The translations under genes and the position numbers were made by a program. This document shows, piece by piece, positions 24,238 through 31,752 of a stretch of DNA of 64,000 bases (position 1 is the stretch's first letter; the number at the start of each line of letters is the position of its first letter). Under the pieces are notes generated by a model. It did no database searches. It saw only the letters and a list, made by a program, of their open reading frames with translations, and had not been told where the DNA came from. The stretch is from LD21 sp963715785 (GTDB taxonomy: Bacteria > Bacteroidota > Bacteroidia > Bacteroidales > VadinHA17). The stretch spans positions 4,464,001 to 4,528,000 of the forward strand of contig OY970276.1 of NCBI GenBank assembly GCA_963715785.1, read 5' to 3'.

Positions 24238-24483
24238 ATGAAAGCTTCTCTCTTATTCAAGATCTTCTTAATTCTGCCATTAATAATCCTGGTCGATTAT
24301 GTGCTGATGGCCTTCATTGGATGTGCCAGTTGCCTTTTCAGTCCGGAAACCGGTTTTTATTGCGGACCTTATTGTCTGGTCGGGAAAATTATCCTAGCTT
24401 TATCGGCAATATTCTTCGGATATCTGATCTATCCAAATATCCTGGAATTAATTAAATCAGAGAAGGATGGCTCGTCCTCATAA
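24238..24483 (+). CDS. Small membrane protein with cysteine-rich loop
   Basis: 81 residues. Two hydrophobic helices (about 4-28 and 46-68) flank a loop with GCASCLFSPETGFYCGPYC, giving four cysteines. The N-terminus is basic, the C-terminus charged and cytoplasmic. First gene of the second DUF134 operon, overlapping the regulator gene by 17 bases. No family recognised; metal or redox sensing by the loop is a guess. Confidence 0.65.
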   Translation: MKASLLFKIFLILPLIILVDYVLMAFIGCASCLFSPETGFYCGPYCLVGKIILALSAIFFGYLIYPNILELIKSEKDGSSS

Positions 24484-24871
24484 AGACAGAAAGATATCAA
24501 ATCCGCCAAAGATGATAGGGTTTAAACCCTATGGAATGCCGATGTGCAAAGTGGAACCGGTTATTTTAAAGTTTGAGGAGTACGAAAGCATTAGGCTCGT
24601 AAACTACAACAACCTGCAGCACGACCAGGCAGCTGAACAAATGAATGTTTCACGTCCAACTTTTACCAGGATATATAACAATGCCTTAAAGCAAATAGCG
24701 AAATCATTTGTTGAAGGCGTTGCGATAGAGATAGAAGGCGGGAATTATCTGCTTGAAAAAGAGTGGTACCGATGTAAAAAATGTTATAAGCTCATTGAGG
24801 GTCTGGAGAATCACTTTAAATGCAAGAATTGCACAACTTATGGAGAAAATGAACTTTTAAAAATAAATTAA
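24467..24871 (+). CDS. DUF134 (UPF0251) DNA-binding protein, paralogue
   Basis: 134 residues. RKISNPPKMIGFKPYG at the start, FEEYESIRLVNYNNL, helix-turn-helix LQHDQAAEQMNVSRPTFTRIYNNALK about 48-73, and a C-terminal zinc ribbon with CKKC and CKNC. Same architecture as the protein at 10763-11200; the recognition helix NVSRPTxTRIY is identical at all but one position, matching the shared operator motif upstream of both operons. Confidence 0.85.
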   Translation: MARPHKDRKISNPPKMIGFKPYGMPMCKVEPVILKFEEYESIRLVNYNNLQHDQAAEQMNVSRPTFTRIYNNALKQIAKSFVEGVAIEIEGGNYLLEKEWYRCKKCYKLIEGLENHFKCKNCTTYGENELLKIN

Positions 24872-24892
24872 TACTTAAAAATTAAAATAAAA

Positions 24893-25291
24893 ATGAAAAT
24901 TGCAGTTCCAATAACAAATGAGAATCAGATAGACGGCCATTTTGGTCATTGCGAATCATATGGTGTATTTACTATCTCAGAAAATAATGAAATTTCAGCG
25001 GTCAAAAACGTTCAATCTCCTGAGGGTTGCGGATGCAAATCAGATATAGCTGGTGTACTGGCTTCTGACGGCGTTACCGTGATGCTTGCCGGAGGAATTG
25101 GCGGAGGCGCTATAAATGTCTTGAATAACAGCGGAATAGAAGTGATAAGGGGCTGTTCAGGAGATGCTACGGAAGTGGTTAAGCTCTATCTTTCAGGATT
25201 GGTGGAGGACAGCGGAAGCAGTTGTCAGCAGCATGAAGCCCATCAGCATGGCGGACATGATCATGATGGTCATGTATGCAATCATAATTGA
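24893..25291 (+). CDS. NifX/NafY-like protein with His-rich tail
   Basis: 132 residues. NifX-type fold with KIAVPITNENQIDGHFGHCESYGVF and VMLAGGIGGGAINVL, cysteines in EGCGCKS and RGCSG, followed by a tail from about 113 with many histidines (HEAHQHGGHDHDGHVCNHN). The tail looks like a metal store or chaperone segment. Paralogue of the NifX-like gene at 11254, again directly downstream of a DUF134 gene. Confidence 0.82.
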   Translation: MKIAVPITNENQIDGHFGHCESYGVFTISENNEISAVKNVQSPEGCGCKSDIAGVLASDGVTVMLAGGIGGGAINVLNNSGIEVIRGCSGDATEVVKLYLSGLVEDSGSSCQQHEAHQHGGHDHDGHVCNHN

Positions 25292-25320
25292 TTGTCTGAA
25301 GAAAAATAAATTATCCGTGT

Positions 25321-25359
25321 AGTTCTGTGTAACTTAAATTACTTAGATTACACAGAACT
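25321..25359. terminator. Bidirectional terminator between convergent genes
   Basis: Perfect 12-bp arms AGTTCTGTGTAA and TTACACAGAACT with a 15-base AT-rich loop, between the NifX-like gene and the oppositely oriented thioredoxin-TrxR gene. Confidence 0.7.
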
Positions 25360-25383
25360 GCCGGACAAATAAAAAATCCTGAT

Positions 25384-26652
25384 TTAATTCAATTCTTTAG
25401 CTATAGCCATAGCTGCTATAGTGCCATCAGCAACCGCAGTGGTAATCTGCCTGTATTTTTTGCTGGTCACATCTCCAATTGCGTATACATCGGAAATACT
25501 TGTCATCATGTTTTCATCTGACTTGATATATCCCCATTGATCAAGCTGCAACTTATCCTTGAACAACTCTATATTAGGCTTCATGCCGATAAAAATAAAT
25601 ACGCCGTCGCTTTTCAGTGTTTTACGCTCACCTGTCTTTATATTCTCAATTTCAGTAACCATCATGTCTCCGTCCTTAACGAATGATCGTGGCTCACTGT
25701 CAAATATTAAATTCATTTTAGGATTGGAAAAGATCTTTTCCTGTGCCTTCTTATTGGCAGTAAACTTATCAAACTGATGAACAATCGTTATTTTGCTTGC
25801 AAAGCGGCTGATATAGTCTGCCTCTTCGATTGCCGAATTTCCGCCACCTATAACTACAACTTCCTTATTATCAAAATATTTAGCATCACATGTTGCACAA
25901 TATGATATCCCCTTTCCTTTGAGGGCTTTCTCGCCGGAAGCGCCTGTAGTGTTAGGTGTTGTACCAGTGGCAATAACGATCTTTTTTGCCCTGATTGTCT
26001 CGTACTCATCTATCAGTACCTCTTTTTTGTCGAGGTCAACGTGCGTTATATCAACCGCAACCTTGTAAACAGTTCCGCAAAGCTTAGTCTGTTCACTCAT
26101 GTTGTGCGAAAGAAGATATCCGGCCTGTGGCTCTATAAAACCCGGGTAATTGGATACTTCGTGAGTGGTTGAAACCTGTCCCCCCGGCAATGCAATATCA
26201 ACCAGGACAGTATTGATCTTTGACTGACAGAGATATAACCCTGCGGTAAGTCCGCCGGGACCCGCTCCCATAATTATTACATCATATTCAGAAACGGAGG
26301 GCTTTATTTCCGATTTAATTTTCTGCTTTCGTTCTTCCGAGAGCATTAGATTGAGGTTGTGAATTATATCACCTCTTTTTATTCCGCCTGATAATCTCTC
26401 CCCTATTTCTTTTCCATCATTAAAAAACATCAATGTTGGCGACGATTTTACTCCAAGCTTCTCAGCAAGCTCACGGCTTTGCTGACGGTATATTTTAAGG
26501 AATTTAATGTCATTCCCGTATAATTTAGAAAGGTCTTCAAATTTTGAAGCCAATGCCTCACAAGGCGGACATTCCGTTGAATAAAAGTCAAGCACTACTT
26601 TGCCTGCGTTTAATACCCCATCATTGAATTCGTTAGCAGTTATCTCCTTCAT
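25384..26652 (-). CDS. Thioredoxin-thioredoxin reductase fusion
   Basis: 422 residues. Residues 1-105 are a thioredoxin with CPPC at 28-31 (the preceding Trp is replaced by Glu in STECPPC) and cis-proline in SSPTLMFF; residues 122-422 are a complete thioredoxin reductase with MGAGPGGLTAGLYL, CATC at 252-255 and GGGNSAIEEADYI. The order is thioredoxin first, opposite to the better-known reductase-thioredoxin fusions. The gene starts four bases after the radical SAM stop, so it is part of the peptide cassette and probably keeps cysteines of the peptide or maturase reduced. The final part FIGMKPN and AIGDVTSKKYRQI completes the FAD domain. Confidence 0.92.
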   Translation of the reverse strand: MKEITANEFNDGVLNAGKVVLDFYSTECPPCEALASKFEDLSKLYGNDIKFLKIYRQQSRELAEKLGVKSSPTLMFFNDGKEIGERLSGGIKRGDIIHNLNLMLSEERKQKIKSEIKPSVSEYDVIIMGAGPGGLTAGLYLCQSKINTVLVDIALPGGQVSTTHEVSNYPGFIEPQAGYLLSHNMSEQTKLCGTVYKVAVDITHVDLDKKEVLIDEYETIRAKKIVIATGTTPNTTGASGEKALKGKGISYCATCDAKYFDNKEVVVIGGGNSAIEEADYISRFASKITIVHQFDKFTANKKAQEKIFSNPKMNLIFDSEPRSFVKDGDMMVTEIENIKTGERKTLKSDGVFIFIGMKPNIELFKDKLQLDQWGYIKSDENMMTSISDVYAIGDVTSKKYRQITTAVADGTIAAMAIAKELN

Positions 26653-26656
26653 TATT

Positions 26657-28033
26657 TTAAATATGATATTCTTTTATATTATCAATAAAATCATTTTGGA
26701 CTTTGTTGTTTTCAAAATACTCAGAAAAGCCAAGTTCAAGCAATTCTGTTATAGGGCGGCAATCAGTTGACAAGACTGATCCTGTTCTGTTTTTTGCAAC
26801 TGATCCGCAGCCTCCGCCGCAAGCAAGCTGCATATTACAATCTCTGCACTCGGGAATCGAGGTAATATCACGGGATTCCCACTGATCTGTTTTTTCTTTG
26901 TCAAGCATTATTTCCGGGTAAAAAGTGCCAAGCAATTCATCTGATTTGCCAACAGTTGCCGTACACGAATAAATTCTACCGGTATAGTCAAAGGCCCATT
27001 CCGTTTTACATGCCGGGCATGAATCAAATAAAGCATCGGGCAGGGTCCCGTTTTCGGAAAGAAATTTGGAAATTGAGTAAGCTGGCTTGTAAAATTCGAG
27101 TATATGCGGATATTGATTTGTCAGTTCATATATTTTTTCGAACAGCGAGACCCGGCTAAAAAGCTTTTCATTGCCTGACTGGCAATGATGAAGCTCATAA
27201 TTTCGTCCAACCTGGGTCTTGAAAAACGGACTTTTAGTCCAGCCTTTATCAATAGCAAATTGAGCCAGATCAGGAAGATTTTCTATATTATCCTTATCTA
27301 TAACCATCCTTAGATTTACAGTGATACTGTTTTTAAGGCAGGCATCTACTCCTTTTACAATCTTAACAAAAGAGCCGGCTCCGCTTTTAAGAAAACGCCG
27401 GCTGTCGTGTACCGGTCCGGTACCGTCAAGCGTGACCTGTATTTCACGGATGTTCTTGTCTTTAAATATATTAACATACTCCTCCAGGTTATAGCCATTG
27501 GTAACAAAGCTTATTTCAAGTTTTTCTTCCGATGACCTCTTCAAAAGGTATTCGATGGCAGCTTTTTGCTTCGGGCTGCTTAAAAGAGGTTCTCCTCCAA
27601 AAACCGTGATATATTTATTGCGGCCGGCGAATTCCTGTCTGACATAGTTAAAAAAGGAATCGATAACATCATTGCTGATTTCTTTTTCGGGGTTACTATA
27701 TTGATCCTGGTAACAATATGTGCATGCAAAATTGCAGCTATAATTTGTCACAAAGAATAATTGGATCTCATCTTTATTCCTCGAATCGAGAAAATCCAGA
27801 TATAATTTACGATATATTTTGTTTTCATCTGCTTCAGCAGACAGATAGCCTTTCTCAATTAATTCAGCCTGGAAAGTCTCATCGATTAATTGTTTTCCGC
27901 TGTATACAGCCTTCATTTTCTCAGCAGAGGCAGGGTCGAGAATATCGGCATTGCCCGTAAGAAGATTGACAATAAAATAGTTTTCCGAATCCCGTATTTT
28001 GGAGAAGATATTGAATTTTGATTTTTTCATCAT
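26657..28033 (-). CDS. Radical SAM/SPASM peptide maturase
   Basis: 458 residues. The N-terminal region (1-88) is a small helix-rich domain of the kind that binds precursor peptides. The radical SAM motif is C100/C104/C107 in YSCNFACTYCYQD, followed by VFGGEPLLS. The C-terminal SPASM domain has SCPACKTEW, a CTATVG, then CRDCNMQLACGGGC and a last cysteine at 425, able to bind two auxiliary clusters. This layout is typical of enzymes that install thioether or C-C crosslinks in ribosomal peptides. A Cys-rich 35-codon gene lies directly upstream and is the likely substrate. Confidence 0.9.
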   Translation of the reverse strand: MMKKSKFNIFSKIRDSENYFIVNLLTGNADILDPASAEKMKAVYSGKQLIDETFQAELIEKGYLSAEADENKIYRKLYLDFLDSRNKDEIQLFFVTNYSCNFACTYCYQDQYSNPEKEISNDVIDSFFNYVRQEFAGRNKYITVFGGEPLLSSPKQKAAIEYLLKRSSEEKLEISFVTNGYNLEEYVNIFKDKNIREIQVTLDGTGPVHDSRRFLKSGAGSFVKIVKGVDACLKNSITVNLRMVIDKDNIENLPDLAQFAIDKGWTKSPFFKTQVGRNYELHHCQSGNEKLFSRVSLFEKIYELTNQYPHILEFYKPAYSISKFLSENGTLPDALFDSCPACKTEWAFDYTGRIYSCTATVGKSDELLGTFYPEIMLDKEKTDQWESRDITSIPECRDCNMQLACGGGCGSVAKNRTGSVLSTDCRPITELLELGFSEYFENNKVQNDFIDNIKEYHI

Positions 28034-28066
28034 TATAATACTCAGGTTTTAATGGTAAGAAATCGC

Positions 28067-28121
28067 GCATGATTGTAATTAAACCGGAGCATTTTCAATA
28101 TCCGGACTAATCCAATCATGC
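28067..28121 (-). promoter_or_regulatory. Two-part hairpin between peptide gene and maturase
   Basis: Outer arms GCATGATTG (28067-28075) and CAATCATGC (28113-28121) enclose inner arms CCGGA (28084-28088) and TCCGG (28101-28105). Located in the gap behind the peptide stop, it could attenuate transcription or protect the upstream mRNA so that more peptide than enzyme is made. No T-run follows. Confidence 0.55.
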
Positions 28122-28134
28122 GGATTCCAAAGAT

Positions 28135-28242
28135 TTAATCGTGGCAGCCAACAATTATTTTAGATGTTTTGGCACAGCACTGTGCCGGTTTGGCATTCAC
28201 TTTTTCTTCTTTCTTTCTAATTAAACTTCTCATATTCAACAT
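28135..28242 (-). CDS. Candidate Cys-rich RiPP precursor peptide, 35 residues
   Basis: Small frame starting four bases after the stop of the lipoprotein thioredoxin; an AGG Shine-Dalgarno lies seven bases before the ATG at 28242 (an in-frame ATG at 28233 is the alternative). The N-terminal half (to residue 18) is basic and charged (RSLIRKKEEKVNAK), like a leader. The C-terminal half is PAQCCAKTSKIIVGCHD, with cysteines at 22, 23 and 33 and a His at 34. It precedes the radical SAM/SPASM gene, the normal order for precursor then maturase. No known family recognised. That the enzyme acts on it is inference. Confidence 0.7.
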   Translation of the reverse strand: MLNMRSLIRKKEEKVNAKPAQCCAKTSKIIVGCHD

Positions 28243-28246
28243 TAAT

Positions 28247-28717
28247 TTACCTGGTTAATAATACTTCATTTATTGTTTTTACTATCATTTCTTTTGGAAT
28301 CAGACCCAATGTAACCTTGGGCTGACCAGTCATAGGGATATATAATAATGTCGGCAGGTTTGCGATGCCAAGACTCTGAGCAAGAGCTCTTTCCATTCCG
28401 GTATCTACTTTATATACCACAATCTTCCCGTGGTACTCTTTAGCTATCTCTTCAACAAGAGGAGACAATTCATGACATGGAGGACACCAATCGGCATAAA
28501 AATCTATAATTGCGGGCAGACTGCCCTCATACTTCCAGTTTTTATCTTCTGCATAATTATAAACCAGCTTTTTAAATGCATCAGTTGTAAGTGGGGTGAC
28601 TGCTGAATCCGATGAAGGATCTTTTGTCTTATTTCCCTGATTCCCGGAATTGCCGGAGGAGCAGTTGGTGAATGCTAAAAGTATGATTACCAGACTTGAA
28701 TAAAGAGCTTTTTTCAT
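28247..28717 (-). CDS. Lipoprotein thioredoxin
   Basis: 156 residues. A lipoprotein signal peptide (MKKALYSSLVIILLAFTNC) puts the lipid-modified cysteine at 19, so the protein is anchored in the cell envelope and faces the periplasm. After a low-complexity linker comes a thioredoxin domain with DWCPPC at 77-81 (C78, C81) and the cis-proline in ANLPTLLYI. It is the first gene of the tightly packed cassette and may reduce or shuffle disulfides on the exported peptide. Confidence 0.88.
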   Translation of the reverse strand: MKKALYSSLVIILLAFTNCSSGNSGNQGNKTKDPSSDSAVTPLTTDAFKKLVYNYAEDKNWKYEGSLPAIIDFYADWCPPCHELSPLVEEIAKEYHGKIVVYKVDTGMERALAQSLGIANLPTLLYIPMTGQPKVTLGLIPKEMIVKTINEVLLTR

Positions 28718-28763
28718 TTTGAATATATTAAGATTTTACTCTCCTAAAATTATTATTGTTTTT

Positions 28764-29423
28764 CTAATTTACCTGATTTCCGCAGTTGCATTTACCGGAA
28801 GGCTTTTCTCCGGATACGGTCCAGCTCGAAACCATTGCTTTGCCTTTTGGATATGGAGTTGATTCTTCAATAATCCTCACAGATGAGAAGCCTGCAATCC
28901 GCAGTTGTTCAAGATATTCTTCGCGTGTTACTGACCCTGCCCAGCACTCAGCAATTGCAACAGGATCGTTTTTATACTCTTCCGGTATGGGTTCAGTTGC
29001 ATATATATCGCTTATCACAAATCTTCCGCCTTTCTTAAGAATTCTGAAGACCTCATTCCATACTGCCTGCTTATCATCGGCATGATTAATAGTACAGTTG
29101 GATATCACCAGATCAGCTACATTGTCGGCCATTCTGATTTTTTCAAGAGGACTGTGGATGAATTCTGCATTTGTAATCCCCATTCTTTTTGCAGTTTCTG
29201 TCGCTTTCCTGATCATCCCGTCTGAAATGTCAATTCCATATGCGAATCCTGCTTTCCCAACATTCTCCGCCAGCCGTAAAACATCTGTTCCCCTTCCGCT
29301 TCCCAGATCAACACAAACTTCGCCTGGTAATGCTTCGGAATAATTTATGGCGCCGCCACATGAAAGACAGCACGATGTTTCGGCCAGTTCACTGTATCGC
29401 TTATTTATTTCTGTATAATTCAT
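28764..29423 (-). CDS. ArsM-like SAM methyltransferase
   Basis: 219 residues with the SAM-binding motif VDLGSGRGTD at 38-47 and GIDISDGMIRKA. Cysteines C18/C19/C22 (SCCLSC), C110 in ISNCTINH and C160 in AECWAG lie where arsenite methyltransferases have their three As(III)-binding residues. A C-terminal KCNCGN adds two more. ATG 29423 is preferred, since an upstream non-ATG start would add an unmatched N-terminus. It may methylate arsenite, or have been recruited for the peptide cassette 46 bases downstream. Confidence 0.78.
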   Translation of the reverse strand: MNYTEINKRYSELAETSCCLSCGGAINYSEALPGEVCVDLGSGRGTDVLRLAENVGKAGFAYGIDISDGMIRKATETAKRMGITNAEFIHSPLEKIRMADNVADLVISNCTINHADDKQAVWNEVFRILKKGGRFVISDIYATEPIPEEYKNDPVAIAECWAGSVTREEYLEQLRIAGFSSVRIIEESTPYPKGKAMVSSWTVSGEKPSGKCNCGNQVN

Positions 29424-29469
29424 CCTAAATCTTATTAATTCGACAATTTCACAGATAATCGAATATCTG

Positions 29470-29709
29470 TCAGCATTTTGTACAGGGGCCACTTGTTATA
29501 AGGTACCCCGATAGCCCTCCAAATATAATAGTACTATATGAATGGCTGGTAATCAAGCATGTACCTGATGAACAACCTGCAAAATGAAAATATAAAAATC
29601 CTGCGGTTCCTCCAACCAGCACACCGAGGAATGGCTTCCAGAAATTCCATGATTTAAGGAACTCTTTCAGGCTTTTTGGTTTTTCTGTGGTCTTACAAGT
29701 ATTTTCCAT
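29470..29709 (-). CDS. Small membrane protein (DUF6132-like)
   Basis: 79 residues. A lysine-rich N-terminus is followed by two predicted membrane helices (about 26-44 and 58-74), with FAGCSSGTCLITSHSYSTI between them and CTKC at the end. It looks like the Bacteroidota family DUF6132, often near redox or arsenic-type genes. It is upstream of the methyltransferase with a 46-base gap and probably shares its promoter. Confidence 0.65.
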   Translation of the reverse strand: MENTCKTTEKPKSLKEFLKSWNFWKPFLGVLVGGTAGFLYFHFAGCSSGTCLITSHSYSTIIFGGLSGYLITSGPCTKC

Positions 29710-29745
29710 TTTATGTACTTATCTATCTATTTGTATAATTCGCCG

Positions 29746-29753
29746 CAAATCTA
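29746..29753 (-). promoter_or_regulatory. -7 element upstream of the membrane protein-methyltransferase genes
   Basis: On the minus strand TAGATTTG, 37 bases before the ATG at 29709. The -33 box is not evident. Confidence 0.45.
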
Positions 29754-29815
29754 AAAACAATTTTTGTTAAATCGTTATAATACCACCTGAATCTTTTTGA
29801 TATCACTATTTTATC

Positions 29816-29823
29816 TACCTTTG
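29816..29823 (+). promoter_or_regulatory. -7 promoter element of the zinc-ribbon gene
   Basis: TACCTTTG 20 bases before the ATG at 29843; a TTTG lies 16 bases upstream at 29796, slightly too close. Confidence 0.5.
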
Positions 29824-29842
29824 CAAACAAAAGCATTTGAAA

Positions 29843-30277
29843 ATGAGCATCATCTTCAAAAAGGAATTAGATTCTGATCAGCTTAAAGAACTGTTTCAAA
29901 GTGATGAAAAGTGTCTTGAATTCCTTGCAGAAGCCAAGTGGGGAGAGAACTTTATTTGCCGGAAATGCGGCAACACAAACTACTGTCCTGGCAAAACTCC
30001 TTACTCCCGGCGATGCACCAGATGTAAGACAGAGGAATCTGCCACCACTGGTACTATTTTTCATAACTGCAAATTTCCAGTCAGCAAGGCTTTTTACATT
30101 GCCTATAATGTTTGCAAAGGTAAAGAAGACCTGTCGTCATATGAATTTGCGCGCCGGTTGTCATTGCGTCAGATGACATGCTGGAATTTCAAGACTAAAA
30201 TACAGCATGCCCTTCAGCAAATGGATTCATTAAGTGAAGGTGAAAAATCTTCAATCAGCAAAATATTAACCGGCTGA
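29843..30277 (+). CDS. Transposase-type zinc-ribbon protein
   Basis: 144 residues resembling the zinc-ribbon N-terminus of IS1595-family transposases: CRKCGNTNYCPGKTPYSRRCTRCKTEESATTGTIFHNCKFPV, followed by a helical region with YNVCKGKEDLSSYEFAR. No DDE catalytic domain follows and no inverted repeats were seen, so this is either a domesticated stand-alone protein or a remnant. ATG at 29843 was chosen rather than a TTG two codons upstream. Confidence 0.7.
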   Translation: MSIIFKKELDSDQLKELFQSDEKCLEFLAEAKWGENFICRKCGNTNYCPGKTPYSRRCTRCKTEESATTGTIFHNCKFPVSKAFYIAYNVCKGKEDLSSYEFARRLSLRQMTCWNFKTKIQHALQQMDSLSEGEKSSISKILTG

Positions 30278-30292
30278 AGCATTAGCTTATGC

Positions 30293-30496
30293 TTATTCCT
30301 TCTTTCTTGTACTGAGAGACAATGGATAGTAGAGGGGGCAAAAACCCACCAGACTAGTAATTACAAATATTACTGACACTGCTAATAAAACCAGTCCAAG
30401 AGCTCCTGTTACGGTATGTGTAAAGTAAAGCACTGCAAATACGACGGCAACCAGTATTCTGATCACTTTGTCTGCTGTTCCCATGTTCTTTTTCAT
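30293..30496 (-). CDS. DUF2892 inner membrane protein
   Basis: 67 residues with two hydrophobic helices (RILVAVVFAVLYFTHTV and ALGLVLLAVSVIFVITSLVGF), then CPLYYPLSL. The N-terminal MGTADKVIRI and the GFCPLY end define DUF2892, a domain often fused to rhodanese domains (YgaP). It lies downstream of the thioredoxin gene. Confidence 0.8.
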   Translation of the reverse strand: MKKNMGTADKVIRILVAVVFAVLYFTHTVTGALGLVLLAVSVIFVITSLVGFCPLYYPLSLSTRKKE

Positions 30497-30566
30497 TTTG
30501 TTACTTCTTTTAGTTTATGAATAAATTTAATTTTAGTACTTTTTAATTTGGTTGTGATATTGTAAT

Positions 30567-30866
30567 TTAAGCATTTTGCATCAATACGCTATACAGCTGA
30601 TTTTTGGTAACCACTCCCGACTGTCTCCACACGACTTTTCCGTTCTTGAAAATAATAAGAGTAGGAACGCTATGTATATTATATTGACTGGCAATTTCCT
30701 GGTTCTGGTCGACATCAATTTTTATGACCTTCACTTTATCCCCCAGTTCAGCTGCAACTTCCCTGAGAATGGGTGTTTGCATTTTGCATGGAGCACACCA
30801 TAATGCATGAAAATCAATGACCACCGGCCGCTGTTCCCTGATTATCGATTCAAAGTTTCCTTTCAT
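30567..30866 (-). CDS. trxA: Thioredoxin
   Basis: 99 residues, canonical thioredoxin with ALWCAPCKMQTP (WCAPC) about 22-27, KIDVDQNQEIASQYNIHSVPTLIIF with cis-proline, and a typical length. Cytoplasmic. The site is CAPC in place of CGPC. Its reductant is presumably one of the thioredoxin reductases in this window. Confidence 0.93.
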   Translation of the reverse strand: MKGNFESIIREQRPVVIDFHALWCAPCKMQTPILREVAAELGDKVKVIKIDVDQNQEIASQYNIHSVPTLIIFKNGKVVWRQSGVVTKNQLYSVLMQNA

Positions 30867-31022
30867 TTCCTTACTAACTTTTAAAAGTGAAAAGCTATCA
30901 CTTATTATTTAAATTATTTTATGCTACAAAAATAATATGCAAACGATGATAAATTGAGAATTAAGGCATGCGGTGCAACAAGTAAACGGTTGAATCAGGA
31001 CAACTTTTTTATTGATTTACAT

Positions 31023-31030
31023 TAACTTTG
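31023..31030 (+). promoter_or_regulatory. -7 promoter element of the second Crp-like gene
   Basis: TAACTTTG 23 bases before the ATG at 31054; -33 unclear. Confidence 0.45.
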
Positions 31031-31053
31031 TAACTTTTAACGAAAAGTAAAAT

Positions 31054-31749
31054 ATGAAGACCATACTGGAAACCGACAGCGATTTCATCTGCGATATACA
31101 AGCACCATGCTTTCAGATGTTGTTGCCGGAAGAAGCCGAGCTTGTAAGGGCGAGTAAGACACAGGTATTATTCCGCAAAGATGATAACCTCACCAAGCAG
31201 GGAGCTTTTGCTTCCTACGTACTGTTTATGATTGACGGATATGCTAAGCAATATCTTGAAGGTGACTCAATTAAGAATTACAATCTCAGGATAATAAAAC
31301 AGGGTGAATTTATCGGACTCTCGGCTGTGTTTTCTGAAAATACATTTAATTATTCTTCAGTTGCTCTCACCGATTGCCATGTGTTCCTCGTCGAAAAGGA
31401 AGCGATCGCCAGGGTAATCAAGCAAAACGGGATGTTTGGCTTCAGCATCATAAAACGATATTGTGAGCAGAATACAAATCTAATGAATACTGTTCGCAAC
31501 CTGATGTATAAACAGATGAACGGACGCATGGCTGATACTCTGCTGTATCTTGACAGTCTGAAAGACGAGAAAGCTGAAATTTTTCAGCTGCTTTCAAGAA
31601 AAGACCTGGCTGATTTCGCAGGAATTTCTACCGAAAGTGCAGTCAAACTCCTGAAATCATTTGAGAAGGACGGATTGATCAAACTGCAGGAAAAGGATAT
31701 AACATTAGTCAACCACGATGTCCTGGTTGAATTAAGCCGCAAAGGGTGA
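31054..31749 (+). CDS. Crp/Fnr family transcription regulator (second)
   Basis: 231 residues. Cyclic-nucleotide-binding-type barrel about 20-140, long dimer helix, winged helix with LSRKDLADFAGISTESAVKLLKSFEKDG about 188-215. The recognition helix reads STESAVKLL, lacking the Arg found in the other regulator in this window and with Lys at the last contact, so its target should differ. Cysteines at 13 and 19 near the N-terminus could sense redox state. Divergent from trxA, which it may control. Confidence 0.88.
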   Translation: MKTILETDSDFICDIQAPCFQMLLPEEAELVRASKTQVLFRKDDNLTKQGAFASYVLFMIDGYAKQYLEGDSIKNYNLRIIKQGEFIGLSAVFSENTFNYSSVALTDCHVFLVEKEAIARVIKQNGMFGFSIIKRYCEQNTNLMNTVRNLMYKQMNGRMADTLLYLDSLKDEKAEIFQLLSRKDLADFAGISTESAVKLLKSFEKDGLIKLQEKDITLVNHDVLVELSRKG

Positions 31750-31752
31750 GTA

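Noticed and set aside
29424..29492. Longer start for the ArsM-like methyltransferase
   Set aside because: It would use a non-ATG codon and overlap the end of the upstream membrane-protein gene; ATG 29423 fits the family.
30885..30903. AAGTGA-N7-TCACTT upstream of trxA as a Crp site
   Set aside because: The spacing is one base too long for the GTGA-N6-TCAC site and the downstream Crp-like recognition helix lacks the matching Arg; too weak to call.
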